A stretch of DNA of 13,388 nt, from assembly GCA_003354055.1 (NCBI GenBank), contig PIVQ01000126.1, positions 1 to 13,388 of the forward strand. Direction: 5' to 3'. Below are positions 6,742 to 13,388 of this stretch, one piece after another. Source of the DNA: Desulfobacteraceae bacterium (GTDB lineage: Bacteria > Desulfobacterota > Desulfobacteria > Desulfobacterales > Desulfobacteraceae). The notes beneath the pieces were generated by a model. That model had not been told where the DNA came from. It searched no databases and saw only the letters and a list, made by a program, of their open reading frames with translations. Positions within the stretch are counted from its first letter, which is position 1, and each line of letters starts with the position of its first letter. A program made the position numbers and the translations under genes.

Positions 6742-8154
6742 ATGAACCAGCTCAAACAGCTTAACGATAGAATTATAAGCCGGTTAAATACAAATCTGAA
6801 TGGGTTGAATTTTGATTCTGAAGTTTTTGTGTCCAATGCCGTTGATTATAAGAAAATGCTAAAATTCTATGCATTCTATGGTGTCACAGCCCACCACCCG
6901 ATTTCTTTCAACTTTAGAAAGTCTAATATTGCAGGAAGTTATTTCTTAGGGAAATGACATGTAGGCAGATCTGCCATTTATAAAAGCGACATCCGGGGAG
7001 ATGAGCTTAAAAGAAAAGGTGACCCCATTGACTGCGCCAAGAATATTCCTCTGGTGGATGATGAGATGATCACCATTAGGGATAGTCTGCTCTATAAAAC
7101 ATTGGTTCACAGCCATTCCCACAATCCTGAATCTCCTGAAGAGTTCTCCATCCGCAATACCATTTCCGCCCATCATTCAAACATTCACGGCTCCACCCTC
7201 GCGGGGTGTTTTTTAGGTCCCTTTGCCACGGTGGACCTTATGAATCTTCATGCCTGCATTGTGGGAGAGTTTTCCTATGTTCAGGCCGGAGAGCTGTTTC
7301 ACCAGAAAATTGATCCCGGCACCGTATGGGTGCGGCATCCGGAATTTGAATTTAAATATCAGTTTCATAAAGAGGTGTTAAAGAACTACATTGGGGTAAA
7401 TGATGTCAAACAGCCCATGGGGCAGATCTATGAGTTTGTCCAGCAAAGGGAAAAAGAATATGAACGCCTGTTTGATGTGGTTACCCTTAAACCCATTGAT
7501 TTTCCGAACAGTTCCGCAGTCAATAGATATGCCGTGATCAAAGGCAAGGCCTCCATCGGCAAAAATGTGCTGGTTGCCCAGCGGGCATTTCTGGAAAACG
7601 CCCAATTGGGTGACGGGTCAAATGCCCAGGAAAATTCTTATGTTGTGGATTCGAAACTTGCGGGGATGAACGTAACGGCACACGGCGCAAAAATAATTCA
7701 TGCCAGCATAGGGTTAAAAACTTTTGTCGGGTTTAATGCCTTTTTGCATGGAAAGAGAGAGGCGCAGATCAAAATCGGCAAAGGCTGCATCGTTATGCCG
7801 CATACGATTATTGATTCAAACGAACCCTTGGATATCCCAGAATATCACCTGGTCTGGGGGTACATTGGATCTCTAAAGGATCTTGAAATCAACAGCATTT
7901 CCCTGTCTGATCTTGAAAAAATCAAGGGAGAGGCGACCATTGGGCGGATGAAATTCACGGGTAACGCAATTGCCTTCACCAATGCGAACAAGGCCCGGAT
8001 AAATCAGATTTTGCTGGCCAATGGTGCGTTCTTTCAAAACGAGAAGAACCGCGGGCATGCCCAAAACGGTCAGAATATTTCATTCAATACCCTGCAACCC
8101 TATACAACAGGAGACAATAAAGGGATTTATCCCTCAGTACGTATTGATCCATAA
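6742..8154 (+). CDS. Left-handed beta-helix (hexapeptide-repeat) protein with an in-frame TGA codon
   Basis: One reading frame of 470 codons interrupted only by TGA at codon 72 (6955-6957). Codons 73-104 are open, and the next ATG is at 7054, giving a 366-residue frame if translation restarts there. Residues 1-70 form a helical leader ending NIAGSYFLGK. The sequence after the TGA, HVGRSAIYKSDIRGDELK, continues the same hexapeptide pattern seen in nucleotidyltransferase and acyltransferase beta-helices, so the two halves belong to one protein. Further helix coils lie at about 144-195 and 264-362; FFQNEKNRGHAQNG near the C-terminus is a polar tail. There is no nucleotidyltransferase domain; the substrate is unknown. 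The base before ATG 7054 region offers only GGTGG as a ribosome site. Selenocysteine read-through, a nonsense mutation and a sequence error all remain possible. It stands between the NhaR-like gene and the hyf genes. Confidence 0.7.
6984..7008 (+). other. SECIS-like stem-loop downstream of the in-frame TGA
   Basis: AAGC (6984-6987) pairs with GCTT (7005-7008); after a GA/A internal loop, CATC (6990-6993) pairs with GATG (7000-7003), leaving the six-base loop CGGGGA. The loop begins 36 bases after the TGA and has G as its second base. As I recall the bacterial SECIS model, it asks for an upper stem of at least 4 pairs, a G in the first two loop bases and 16-37 bases from TGA to loop, so the fit is formal but at the far limit. 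The stem is short and the same bases encode a probably conserved peptide, so chance is a real alternative. Confidence 0.3.
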
Positions 8155-8185
8155 GTTGGTCCGTAGACCATAGGTTCTGTAGAAA

Positions 8186-8211
8186 ATTGGCTCATTAGTC
8201 CATTGGCTCAT
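8186..8211 (+). repeat. Short direct repeat ATTGGCTCAT, two copies
   Basis: The ten bases ATTGGCTCAT occur at 8186-8195 and 8202-8211, a period of 16 bases. No further copy lies alongside. It could be a slippage duplication or a tandem protein-binding site; nothing else supports a role. Confidence 0.4.
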
Positions 8212-8502
8212 GATCTGCCCTTAATAATGGAAATGATAGAACTGAAACCGGGTTTATCTAGAAAAAATCTGCCCTTGTGCATTCATCCCCACCTCTGAAT
8301 ATAGATTTCAACCGCGGGACAATAAACATAGCTTGGTGACGACGCCACTAATATTCCTTTAATTATCAATGACTTCAGTCTCAATCAATAAGCTGAATAA
8401 GGCTGTTTGATCTCCAGTTTCCCGCCTCTACAACCTCTCTGAAAAATCTAGTTTTTCAATAGAAATCATTGCTAATGCACATGCTTGGTTGTTTTAAAAA
8501 CC

Positions 8503-8529
8503 TTGACAAAATCAGGCGGCTATCATAGT
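8503..8529 (+). promoter_or_regulatory. Possible promoter for the hyf genes
   Basis: TTGACA (8503-8508) is a perfect -35 box. The best -10 candidates are CATAGT (8524-8529) at a short spacing of 15 and TAGAAT (8529-8534) at a long spacing of 20, so the pair is not ideal. If used, it would create a leader of about 250 bases before hyfB. Confidence 0.35.
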
Positions 8530-8594
8530 AGAATTCATTTTAAATAAGGCAAAATTGATTTTTCGACAATTTGTTAAGAAACATAGTTTAAAAA

Positions 8595-8607
8595 AGCCGT
8601 GGCGGCT
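8595..8607 (-). terminator. Short GC-rich hairpin with a T-run on the minus strand
   Basis: AGCCG (8595-8599) and CGGCT (8603-8607) form a perfect 5-pair stem with a three-base loop. On the minus strand the stem is followed by six T residues, as in a small intrinsic terminator. No minus-strand gene is seen to its right, so it could stop antisense transcription or simply be a hairpin in the hyf leader. Confidence 0.25.
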
Positions 8608-8632
8608 AAAATGTGAAGTGATGATGGATAAC

Positions 8633-8701
8633 TCTCTGAAAAAAAGAAACATATAGATGTGTCTCAGCCCCTGCTAACCTGGGAGGATACCTCGTCAGAG
8701 A
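8633..8701 (+). promoter_or_regulatory. Possible folded RNA leader upstream of hyfB
   Basis: TCTCTGA (8633-8639) pairs perfectly with TCAGAGA (8695-8701), enclosing 55 bases that include a GAGG-ATA-CCTC hairpin (8683-8693) and a C-rich/G-rich pair of runs. I do not recognise it as any riboswitch class I know. The closing stem ends exactly at the adjoining dyad at 8702. Structural support from one sequence is weak. Confidence 0.25.
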
Positions 8702-8718
8702 ATTCGTTGATCATCGAA
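8702..8718. promoter_or_regulatory. Dyad ATTCG-N8-CGAA upstream of hyfB, relaxed copy of the LysR-type sites
   Basis: TTCG (8703-8706) and CGAA (8715-8718) flank eight bases with a central TGATCA, so 14 of 16 bases are self-complementary. The half-sites match those at 6454 and 6632, but the spacing is one base longer and the outermost right base is C. It is centred about 80 bases before the hyfB ATG. Regulation by the NhaR-like protein is inferred. Confidence 0.4.
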
Positions 8719-8789
8719 CATTTTAAACATAACAGCTGCACCGGGTTTAAAACCGATAGATAAAACAATAAATTTAGATTGAGGAATTT

Positions 8790-10748
8790 ATGAGTCAATT
8801 TTTTATGGCAATACTGCTAATTATTTTTGGGGGCGTTCTCGCCCTTATTTTAGCCCGGCAAGCTAAATTAATGAAAAGTATCGCAGTCCTTTCATTAAGT
8901 GCCGGGTGTCTTCTGGGGTTAATCGATACCGGAACAAAACTCATGGGGTCGGGGGTTTATACCGCATCCTTTGAATTTTTAAAGGTGTTCACCTTAGCAT
9001 TTCAAATGGATGGGCTCGCAGCGTTCTTTCTGATTGCGATTTTCGCGGTTTCCCTTATGGCATCTATCTACAGCTACCATTATATGGATGCAGATAAAAA
9101 GCCCATCAGAGTCGCGGCAAATTATTTTTTCTTCAGCCTCTTGATCGCGGCCATGGCATTGGTCGTTACATCCGCCAACATTATTACGTTTATGCTCTCC
9201 TGGGAAATCATGTCCCTGTCTTCCTTTTTTCTGGTCATTTATAACTATGAATCAGCGGAAAACAGAAAGGCCGGATACCTTTATTTTATTTTTTCCCATG
9301 TTGGTGCCATGTTTATTTTCGCGGCCTTTGCCCTCATCTACGGCTACTCCGGCAGCTTTGGATTTGAAGGTATGGGGTCTCTTCCGGAATCGATCAAGTA
9401 TTTGATTTTCATCTTTTCTTTTATCGGTTTTGGATCCAAGGCAGGTGTGTTCCCCTTCCATGTCTGGTTACCCCATGCCCATCCCGCAGCCCCAAGTCAC
9501 ATTTCGGCTGTTATGTCAGGGGTAATGATTAAAACAGGTGTGTACGGGATTATCCGCATCTATTGTCTTCTTGATTTTAACACTCCGGTCTTTGGCTACA
9601 TCGTCCTTCTGGCAGGTGTTGTTTCTGGTGTACTTGGTGTGGTTTATGCCCTTGCCCAGCAGGACCTAAAAAGGTTGCTGGCCTATTCCAGTGTTGAAAA
9701 TATCGGGATTATTTTTATCGGATTCGGTATCGGGATGATCGGCGTATCAACCGGAAACTCTCTTATGGCAGTCCTGGGGTTTTCCGGTGGATTTCTTCAT
9801 ATCCTCAACCATTCCATCTTTAAATCCTTGCTGTTCATGGGGGCCGGAATGGTACTCCATAAAACAGGTACACGGTCCATTGATGCCCTTGGCGGGTTGC
9901 TTAAGAATATGAAAATCACAGGGGCCACTTTCATTATAGGGTCTCTGGCGATTTCCGGGTTACCGCCGTTTAATGGATTTGTCAGTGAATTTTTCATTTA
10001 TTTTGGTGCATTTAAGGGCGTGGCCATAGGTAGTACTGCCTTTGTCATGAGCATCGTGGCCATTATAGCCCTTGCCGTGATCGGCGGCCTTGCCCTGGCA
10101 ACTTTTACAAAAGTGATCGGCATTGTCTTCCAGGGAGAACCCCGGACAAGCGCTGCTCATGATGTAAATGAAACAGGCGCCACCATGCTTTTATCCATGG
10201 TGGTTTTAGCTGCCGGATGCCTTGTTATCGGGGTATATCCCGGGGTGCTGATAGCGCTTCCCATGAAAGCTGTTTCCGCCATGGGACTTGGATTCGGCAA
10301 TGTTCCTGTTGAACCCTTTTACCAGATGACGGGAAATATTACCCAGGCTGCAATGATTTTGATTGCTGTCGTGCTCTTTGTGGTTATCATCCGTTCCTTT
10401 TTTTACAAAGGAAAAACCATTGGGCGCTCAGGAACCTGGGGGTGTGGCTTTACCCAGCCCACAGTTAAAATGCAGTACACAGGATCATCCTATGCCGGCT
10501 CTATTCTGGAGTTTTTCAGTGCAGCAGCCCCTCTGGATGAAGACCACCCTGAAATTAAAGGGCGATTCCCTTTAAAGACTTATTATAAAAGTCGCATAAA
10601 TGATATTGCCGAACTTCACATGGACAGAGCAATTGTTCGTCCGGTGCTGTATCTCTTTGATAAACTCAGATGGATTCAGCATGGTGATATTCACCTTTAT
10701 ATCGGTTATATCTTATTGGCAATCGTATTATTATTGTTTTTTGTATAA
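8790..10748 (+). CDS. hyfB: Hydrogenase-4 / Ehr-type antiporter-like membrane subunit B
   Basis: A 652-residue polytopic membrane protein of the NuoL/MrpA-type antiporter family, close in length to E. coli HyfB (about 670) and the related HycC. Roughly 14-16 membrane helices are visible. Residues of the proton channel are present: Glu139 in MLSWEIMSLSSFF and Lys217 in GSKAGVFPFHVWLPHAHPAAPSHIS, then Lys248 in VMIKTGVYG. LLAYSSVENIGII (about 300) and ISGLPPFNGFVSEFF are further family signatures. The C-terminal GTWGCGFTQPTVKMQYTGSS and HGDIHLYIGYI distinguish HyfB/HycC from NuoL, which lacks them. It would translocate protons or sodium as part of the complex encoded with hyfC, hyfE and hyfF. 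GAGGA (8781-8785) four bases before the ATG is a strong ribosome site. It is the first gene of the unit; no hyfA ferredoxin-like gene precedes it. Confidence 0.93.
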   Translation: MSQFFMAILLIIFGGVLALILARQAKLMKSIAVLSLSAGCLLGLIDTGTKLMGSGVYTASFEFLKVFTLAFQMDGLAAFFLIAIFAVSLMASIYSYHYMDADKKPIRVAANYFFFSLLIAAMALVVTSANIITFMLSWEIMSLSSFFLVIYNYESAENRKAGYLYFIFSHVGAMFIFAAFALIYGYSGSFGFEGMGSLPESIKYLIFIFSFIGFGSKAGVFPFHVWLPHAHPAAPSHISAVMSGVMIKTGVYGIIRIYCLLDFNTPVFGYIVLLAGVVSGVLGVVYALAQQDLKRLLAYSSVENIGIIFIGFGIGMIGVSTGNSLMAVLGFSGGFLHILNHSIFKSLLFMGAGMVLHKTGTRSIDALGGLLKNMKITGATFIIGSLAISGLPPFNGFVSEFFIYFGAFKGVAIGSTAFVMSIVAIIALAVIGGLALATFTKVIGIVFQGEPRTSAAHDVNETGATMLLSMVVLAAGCLVIGVYPGVLIALPMKAVSAMGLGFGNVPVEPFYQMTGNITQAAMILIAVVLFVVIIRSFFYKGKTIGRSGTWGCGFTQPTVKMQYTGSSYAGSILEFFSAAAPLDEDHPEIKGRFPLKTYYKSRINDIAELHMDRAIVRPVLYLFDKLRWIQHGDIHLYIGYILLAIVLLLFFV

Positions 10749-10770
10749 AATTAGAAAGTGAGAATATTTC

Positions 10771-11691
10771 ATGATTGAATCCATAATTCTTTGGCTTCTT
10801 GCAATCTTAACGGCGCCTTTTTTCTCAGCGGTCATACTTAAAATAAAGGCCTTTTTCGGAGGGAAAAAGGGGCCGCCATTGCTGATCAATTATTACACCC
10901 TGATCAAGCTGTTTAAAAAGGGATCCGTCTATAGTACCAGCACAACATTTGTCTTTAAGCTGGGCCCCATCATCTCTTTGAGTACGGCTATTGTTGTACT
11001 GATGTTTCTGCCCATCGCAGGTCATGCCCCGATTTTTTCCTTTAACGGGGATGTCCTTTTTCTCCTGTATGTCATGGGGTTGGGCCGGTTTTTTACGATC
11101 GCCGCCGCCATGGATACAGCCTCTCCCTTTGAAGGTATGGGCGCAGCCAGGGAAGCATATTTTCCCATTATCTGTGAAGCGGCCATGTTTATGATACTGA
11201 TATTTTTCTATCGGTTGACCGGGGAACTGCAGCTGGCTTCCTATTTTGCAGGGGAAAATACTTTGGGCCTGTGGAATGCAGCCGGAGCCCCCTTGCTGTT
11301 CATTGTGATTTCTTTTTTCATTATCCTTCTGACGGAAAATTCCAGGGTTCCGGTTGATGATCCCGCAACCCATCTGGAACTTACCATGATTCATGAGGTT
11401 ATGGTCCTGGATCACAGCGGACCTGATTTCGCACTCATTGAACTGGGTTCCTTTTGCAAGCTGTTCTTTTACTCAACACTTATTTCAAGGCTAATTTTAC
11501 CCTTTGATACGGGTATAACAGCGCTTGGGTTCGGTCTTTATATTGTCGGGCTTTTTGTTGTCTATATTGCTGTGGGTGTGACCGAGTCGGTCATTGCCCG
11601 GTACCGAATGGATAAAGTGCCTCAATTTGTCCTGACATCGTTTGCTCTGGCTTTTTTTGCAACCATTATCAGTTTGGAGTTTCTCAAATGA
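10771..11691 (+). CDS. hyfC: Hydrogenase-4 / Ehr-type membrane anchor subunit C (NuoH-like)
   Basis: A 306-residue integral membrane protein of the NuoH/HyfC/HycD family with about eight helices. In complex I-type enzymes this subunit anchors the peripheral electron-transfer arm and forms the entry to the ion pathway. Family landmarks are KGPPLLINYYTLIKLFKKGSV (starting about 33), ASPFEGMGAAREAYFP (about 117-132) and TENSRVPVDDPATHLELTM (about 188-206) followed by IHEVMVLDHSGPD, which contains the acidic loop that packs on the catalytic arm. Length is normal for HyfC. It starts 22 bases after hyfB with a weak GAGA ribosome site and its stop overlaps the hyfE start (ATGA), so the genes are translationally linked. 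The acidic loop being intact argues that a peripheral arm exists, presumably encoded past the right edge. Confidence 0.94.
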   Translation: MIESIILWLLAILTAPFFSAVILKIKAFFGGKKGPPLLINYYTLIKLFKKGSVYSTSTTFVFKLGPIISLSTAIVVLMFLPIAGHAPIFSFNGDVLFLLYVMGLGRFFTIAAAMDTASPFEGMGAAREAYFPIICEAAMFMILIFFYRLTGELQLASYFAGENTLGLWNAAGAPLLFIVISFFIILLTENSRVPVDDPATHLELTMIHEVMVLDHSGPDFALIELGSFCKLFFYSTLISRLILPFDTGITALGFGLYIVGLFVVYIAVGVTESVIARYRMDKVPQFVLTSFALAFFATIISLEFLK

Positions 11692-12329
11692 TACATCCGG
11701 TCGACACACTTTTATCACTGGTGCTGCTCTCTGTTTTGTTTTCCTACGGCACCAGCAGGGTTCCGGGGCTTATCAAGATAGTTGCCTTTCAGGGAATAGT
11801 GGTTTCTGTTGTTCCTTTTTTCATCGGTCACGATCTGTCTGCCGGCGGTATCGTATTTACCTTTGTGACGCTGTTGATACGGGGTATTATCATACCTCTC
11901 AGTATCTATATGGCCATTAAAAAGGTGGCTATAGACAGAGAGGTTGAGCCCAATATCGGATACCAGGCCTCTTTGCTCTTTGGTCTTGGGCTGATTGTTG
12001 CCGCTACCTATATCAGCAGGCAGTTGAATATTCCCAACATCAGCGAGTTTCTGCTGATAATACCTACGGCCATTGCCTTGCTCGTTACGGGAATGTTCCT
12101 GCTCATCGCCCGAAGAAATGCCATTGCCATGGTGATAGGATACATCATGATGGAAAATGGGATTTATCTTGTGGGAACGACATTTTCAGTTCAGGCGCGT
12201 CATATTGTTGAGTTTGGTATTTTGTTGGATGTGCTTGCAGGCGTCATGATCATGGCCGTCATCTTTCAGAATATCAAAAAGAAATTTGATGACGTTGATA
12301 CGGCACTACTCAGAACATTAAAGGAATAG
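11688..12329 (+). CDS. hyfE: Hydrogenase-4 / Ehr-type membrane subunit E (NuoK-related)
   Basis: A 213-residue membrane protein matching HyfE in length and content, with about seven helices. The C-terminal half is NuoK/MnhC-like: FLLIARRNAIAMVIGYIMMENGIYL (starting about 138) carries a conserved Glu in the middle of a helix, and VEFGILLDVLAGVMIMAVI (about 176-194) holds a second acidic residue in the membrane, as in NuoK. These acidic residues are thought to link the anchor subunit with the antiporter-like subunits. It overlaps hyfC by four bases, with GGAG eight bases before the start, and ends ten bases before hyfF. In E. coli hyfD lies between hyfC and hyfE; it is absent here, as in several non-enteric clusters. 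Confidence 0.92.
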   Translation: MIHPVDTLLSLVLLSVLFSYGTSRVPGLIKIVAFQGIVVSVVPFFIGHDLSAGGIVFTFVTLLIRGIIIPLSIYMAIKKVAIDREVEPNIGYQASLLFGLGLIVAATYISRQLNIPNISEFLLIIPTAIALLVTGMFLLIARRNAIAMVIGYIMMENGIYLVGTTFSVQARHIVEFGILLDVLAGVMIMAVIFQNIKKKFDDVDTALLRTLKE

Positions 12330-12339
12330 GTGTTATTTC

Positions 12340-13388
12340 ATGGTAGAAATTATTTTTCTAGCCCCTTTTATTACCGGTATCCTTGCTTTTTTTCTTCCAA
12401 AGGCAATTGGACGCCAGCTTTTAGTCGGTACGGGAGCAATTCATCTGTTGCTCTCACTCCTGTTGTGGAAAAATAGATCCGTACCCATTTTTGAAAATTA
12501 TTTTGCAGTATCCCCTGAAGGGCTGCTGTCACTTCTGATTATTTCTATTTTATTCTTTTTGATATCCATCTATACAATGGGATATCTTAAGGAGAGTGAG
12601 CTTCAATCAGAGAATATATTTACAGGGTCCATGCTCTTGTTTTTATCCACGATGACCATGGTTACCCTGTCCGACCATATCATGGTCATGTGGATCGCCA
12701 TTGAGGCAACCACCCTTGCAAGTGCCCCCCTGATCTACACTTACAGAACCTCGGCCTCTCTGGAAGCCACATGGAAATATGTCATCATCTGTTCTGTCGG
12801 TATTGCCATGGCGCTTTTGGGAACGGTTCTGATTACCCTGTCCATGGACATCGGTAATGTGGATGCGCCAATGTCCTTTTCCGCACTTACTAATGTGGCC
12901 AAAGACTTAGATCCATTCTGGCTGAAAGCAGGATTTGTTTTCATCCTGGTTGGCTACGGGACAAAAATGGGGCTGGCCCCCATGCATACCTGGCTTCCCG
13001 ATGCCCATAGTGAAGCACCCAGCCCTGCCTCGGCCCTGCTTTCCGGGGTGCTCTTAAACTGCGCTTATCTGGGTATCTTCAAGACACATAAGATTATGTA
13101 CGCCGCAGGATTAGGTGATTTCTCCGGTATGATTCTTATTGTGTTCGGGCTTATGTCCATTCTGGCTGCAGCGACCTTTATTCTAAAACAGAATGAATAC
13201 AAAAGAATGCTGGCCTACTCCAGTATAGAAAACATGGGAATCATCGCCGTTGGAACCGGTATCGGCGGTCTTGCCGCCTATGGCGCCATGATCTGCCTGA
13301 TTCACCACAGCCTGATTAAATCTTCCCTGTTCCTGTCATCCGGAAATATTTTATTGGGGTACGGGGATCGGTTCATCAAGAATACCGG
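12340..13388 (+). CDS. hyfF: Hydrogenase-4 / Ehr-type antiporter-like subunit F (runs off the right edge)
   Basis: The first 349 codons of a second NuoL/NuoM-type subunit. The ATG at 12340 has AGGTG nine bases upstream and lies ten bases after the hyfE stop. Conserved features are Glu122 in WIAIEATTLASAPLIY, Lys209 in GYGTKMGLAPMHTWLPDAH, SEAPSPASALLSGVLLN (about 224-240), the KRMLAYSSIENMGI segment and HHSLIKSSLF just before the edge. The motif IEATTLAS rather than WEIMSLSS, together with the position after hyfE, points to HyfF instead of HyfB or HyfD. The protein would form an ion-translocating module with hyfB. About a third of the gene, and any following catalytic subunits (hyfG, hyfI), are outside the window. 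Confidence 0.92.
   Translation, partial: MVEIIFLAPFITGILAFFLPKAIGRQLLVGTGAIHLLLSLLLWKNRSVPIFENYFAVSPEGLLSLLIISILFFLISIYTMGYLKESELQSENIFTGSMLLFLSTMTMVTLSDHIMVMWIAIEATTLASAPLIYTYRTSASLEATWKYVIICSVGIAMALLGTVLITLSMDIGNVDAPMSFSALTNVAKDLDPFWLKAGFVFILVGYGTKMGLAPMHTWLPDAHSEAPSPASALLSGVLLNCAYLGIFKTHKIMYAAGLGDFSGMILIVFGLMSILAAATFILKQNEYKRMLAYSSIENMGIIAVGTGIGGLAAYGAMICLIHHSLIKSSLFLSSGNILLGYGDRFIKNT

Larger units (their letters stand above)
8155..8789. other. 635-base non-coding region upstream of the hyf genes
   Basis: I find no gene here; all frames are short. The first part holds a 5-base hairpin (8157-8170) just after the beta-helix stop, with no T-run, and a short direct repeat. The second part, from about 8500, is denser in signals: a TTGACA box, an AAATTG/CAATTT dyad (8552-8557 with 8567-8572), a GC-rich hairpin (8595-8607), a possible folded leader (8633-8701) and a TTCG/CGAA dyad (8702-8718). 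The length and density of dyads suggest regulated transcription of the hyf genes. Confidence 0.6.

Noticed and set aside
7054..8154. Treating the 366-codon frame as the complete beta-helix gene
   Set aside because: The same frame is open back to 6742 apart from one TGA, and the peptide upstream of 7054 continues the repeat pattern, so the shorter model would drop real sequence.
8157..8170. TGGTC-CGTA-GACCA hairpin after the beta-helix stop as a terminator
   Set aside because: The stem has only five pairs and no T-run follows on either strand.
10825..11415. 196-codon open frame on the minus strand opposite hyfC
   Set aside because: It is exactly antisense to a strongly conserved membrane subunit, its translation is rich in Gln, Lys, His and Gly without any domain, and it has no supporting context.

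Overview
The window looks like a chromosomal segment of an anaerobic member of the Desulfobacterota (former Deltaproteobacteria), most likely a Desulfobacteraceae-type sulfate reducer. This rests on the gene mix: a Hyf/Ehr-type membrane complex, two-component proteins with a cytidylate-kinase-like module, and moderate base composition with AT-rich gaps. It is inference from recognisable families, not from a database match.

Left part (1-3975, minus strand). A compact unit reads leftward in the order TetR-type regulator, response regulator fused to a cytidylate-kinase-like and a BON-like domain, membrane sensor histidine kinase, and a second, soluble histidine kinase that runs off the window edge. 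Gaps are 11, 12 and 26 bases, so this is probably one operon. A 22-base dyad operator sits in the 89-base divergent gap before the TetR gene.

Middle part (4065-8154, plus strand). A stand-alone ATP-grasp protein related to the N-terminal domain of PEP synthase is transcribed away from tetR. Next comes a LysR-type regulator closely resembling NhaR, the sodium-responsive activator of Na+/H+ antiporters. After an AT-rich 438-base gap comes a left-handed beta-helix (hexapeptide-repeat) protein whose reading frame is interrupted by one in-frame TGA (6955-6957) and otherwise stays open on both sides. The TGA may be a selenocysteine codon or a nonsense mutation.

Right part (8155-13388, plus strand). 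A 635-base leader region with several dyads precedes hyfB, hyfC, hyfE and the start of hyfF, encoding membrane subunits of a hydrogenase-4 or hydrogenase-related (Ehr-like) complex. hyfA and hyfD are absent from the expected places. The catalytic subunits would lie beyond the right edge, so hydrogenase activity cannot be judged here.

A possible regulatory thread joins the parts: the 17-base dyad ATTCG-N7-CGAAT, which has LysR-type T-N11-A geometry, occurs twice upstream of the beta-helix gene, and a relaxed copy (N8, one end base different) occurs about 70 bases upstream of hyfB. I infer that the NhaR-like protein controls both the beta-helix gene and the ion-pumping membrane complex.
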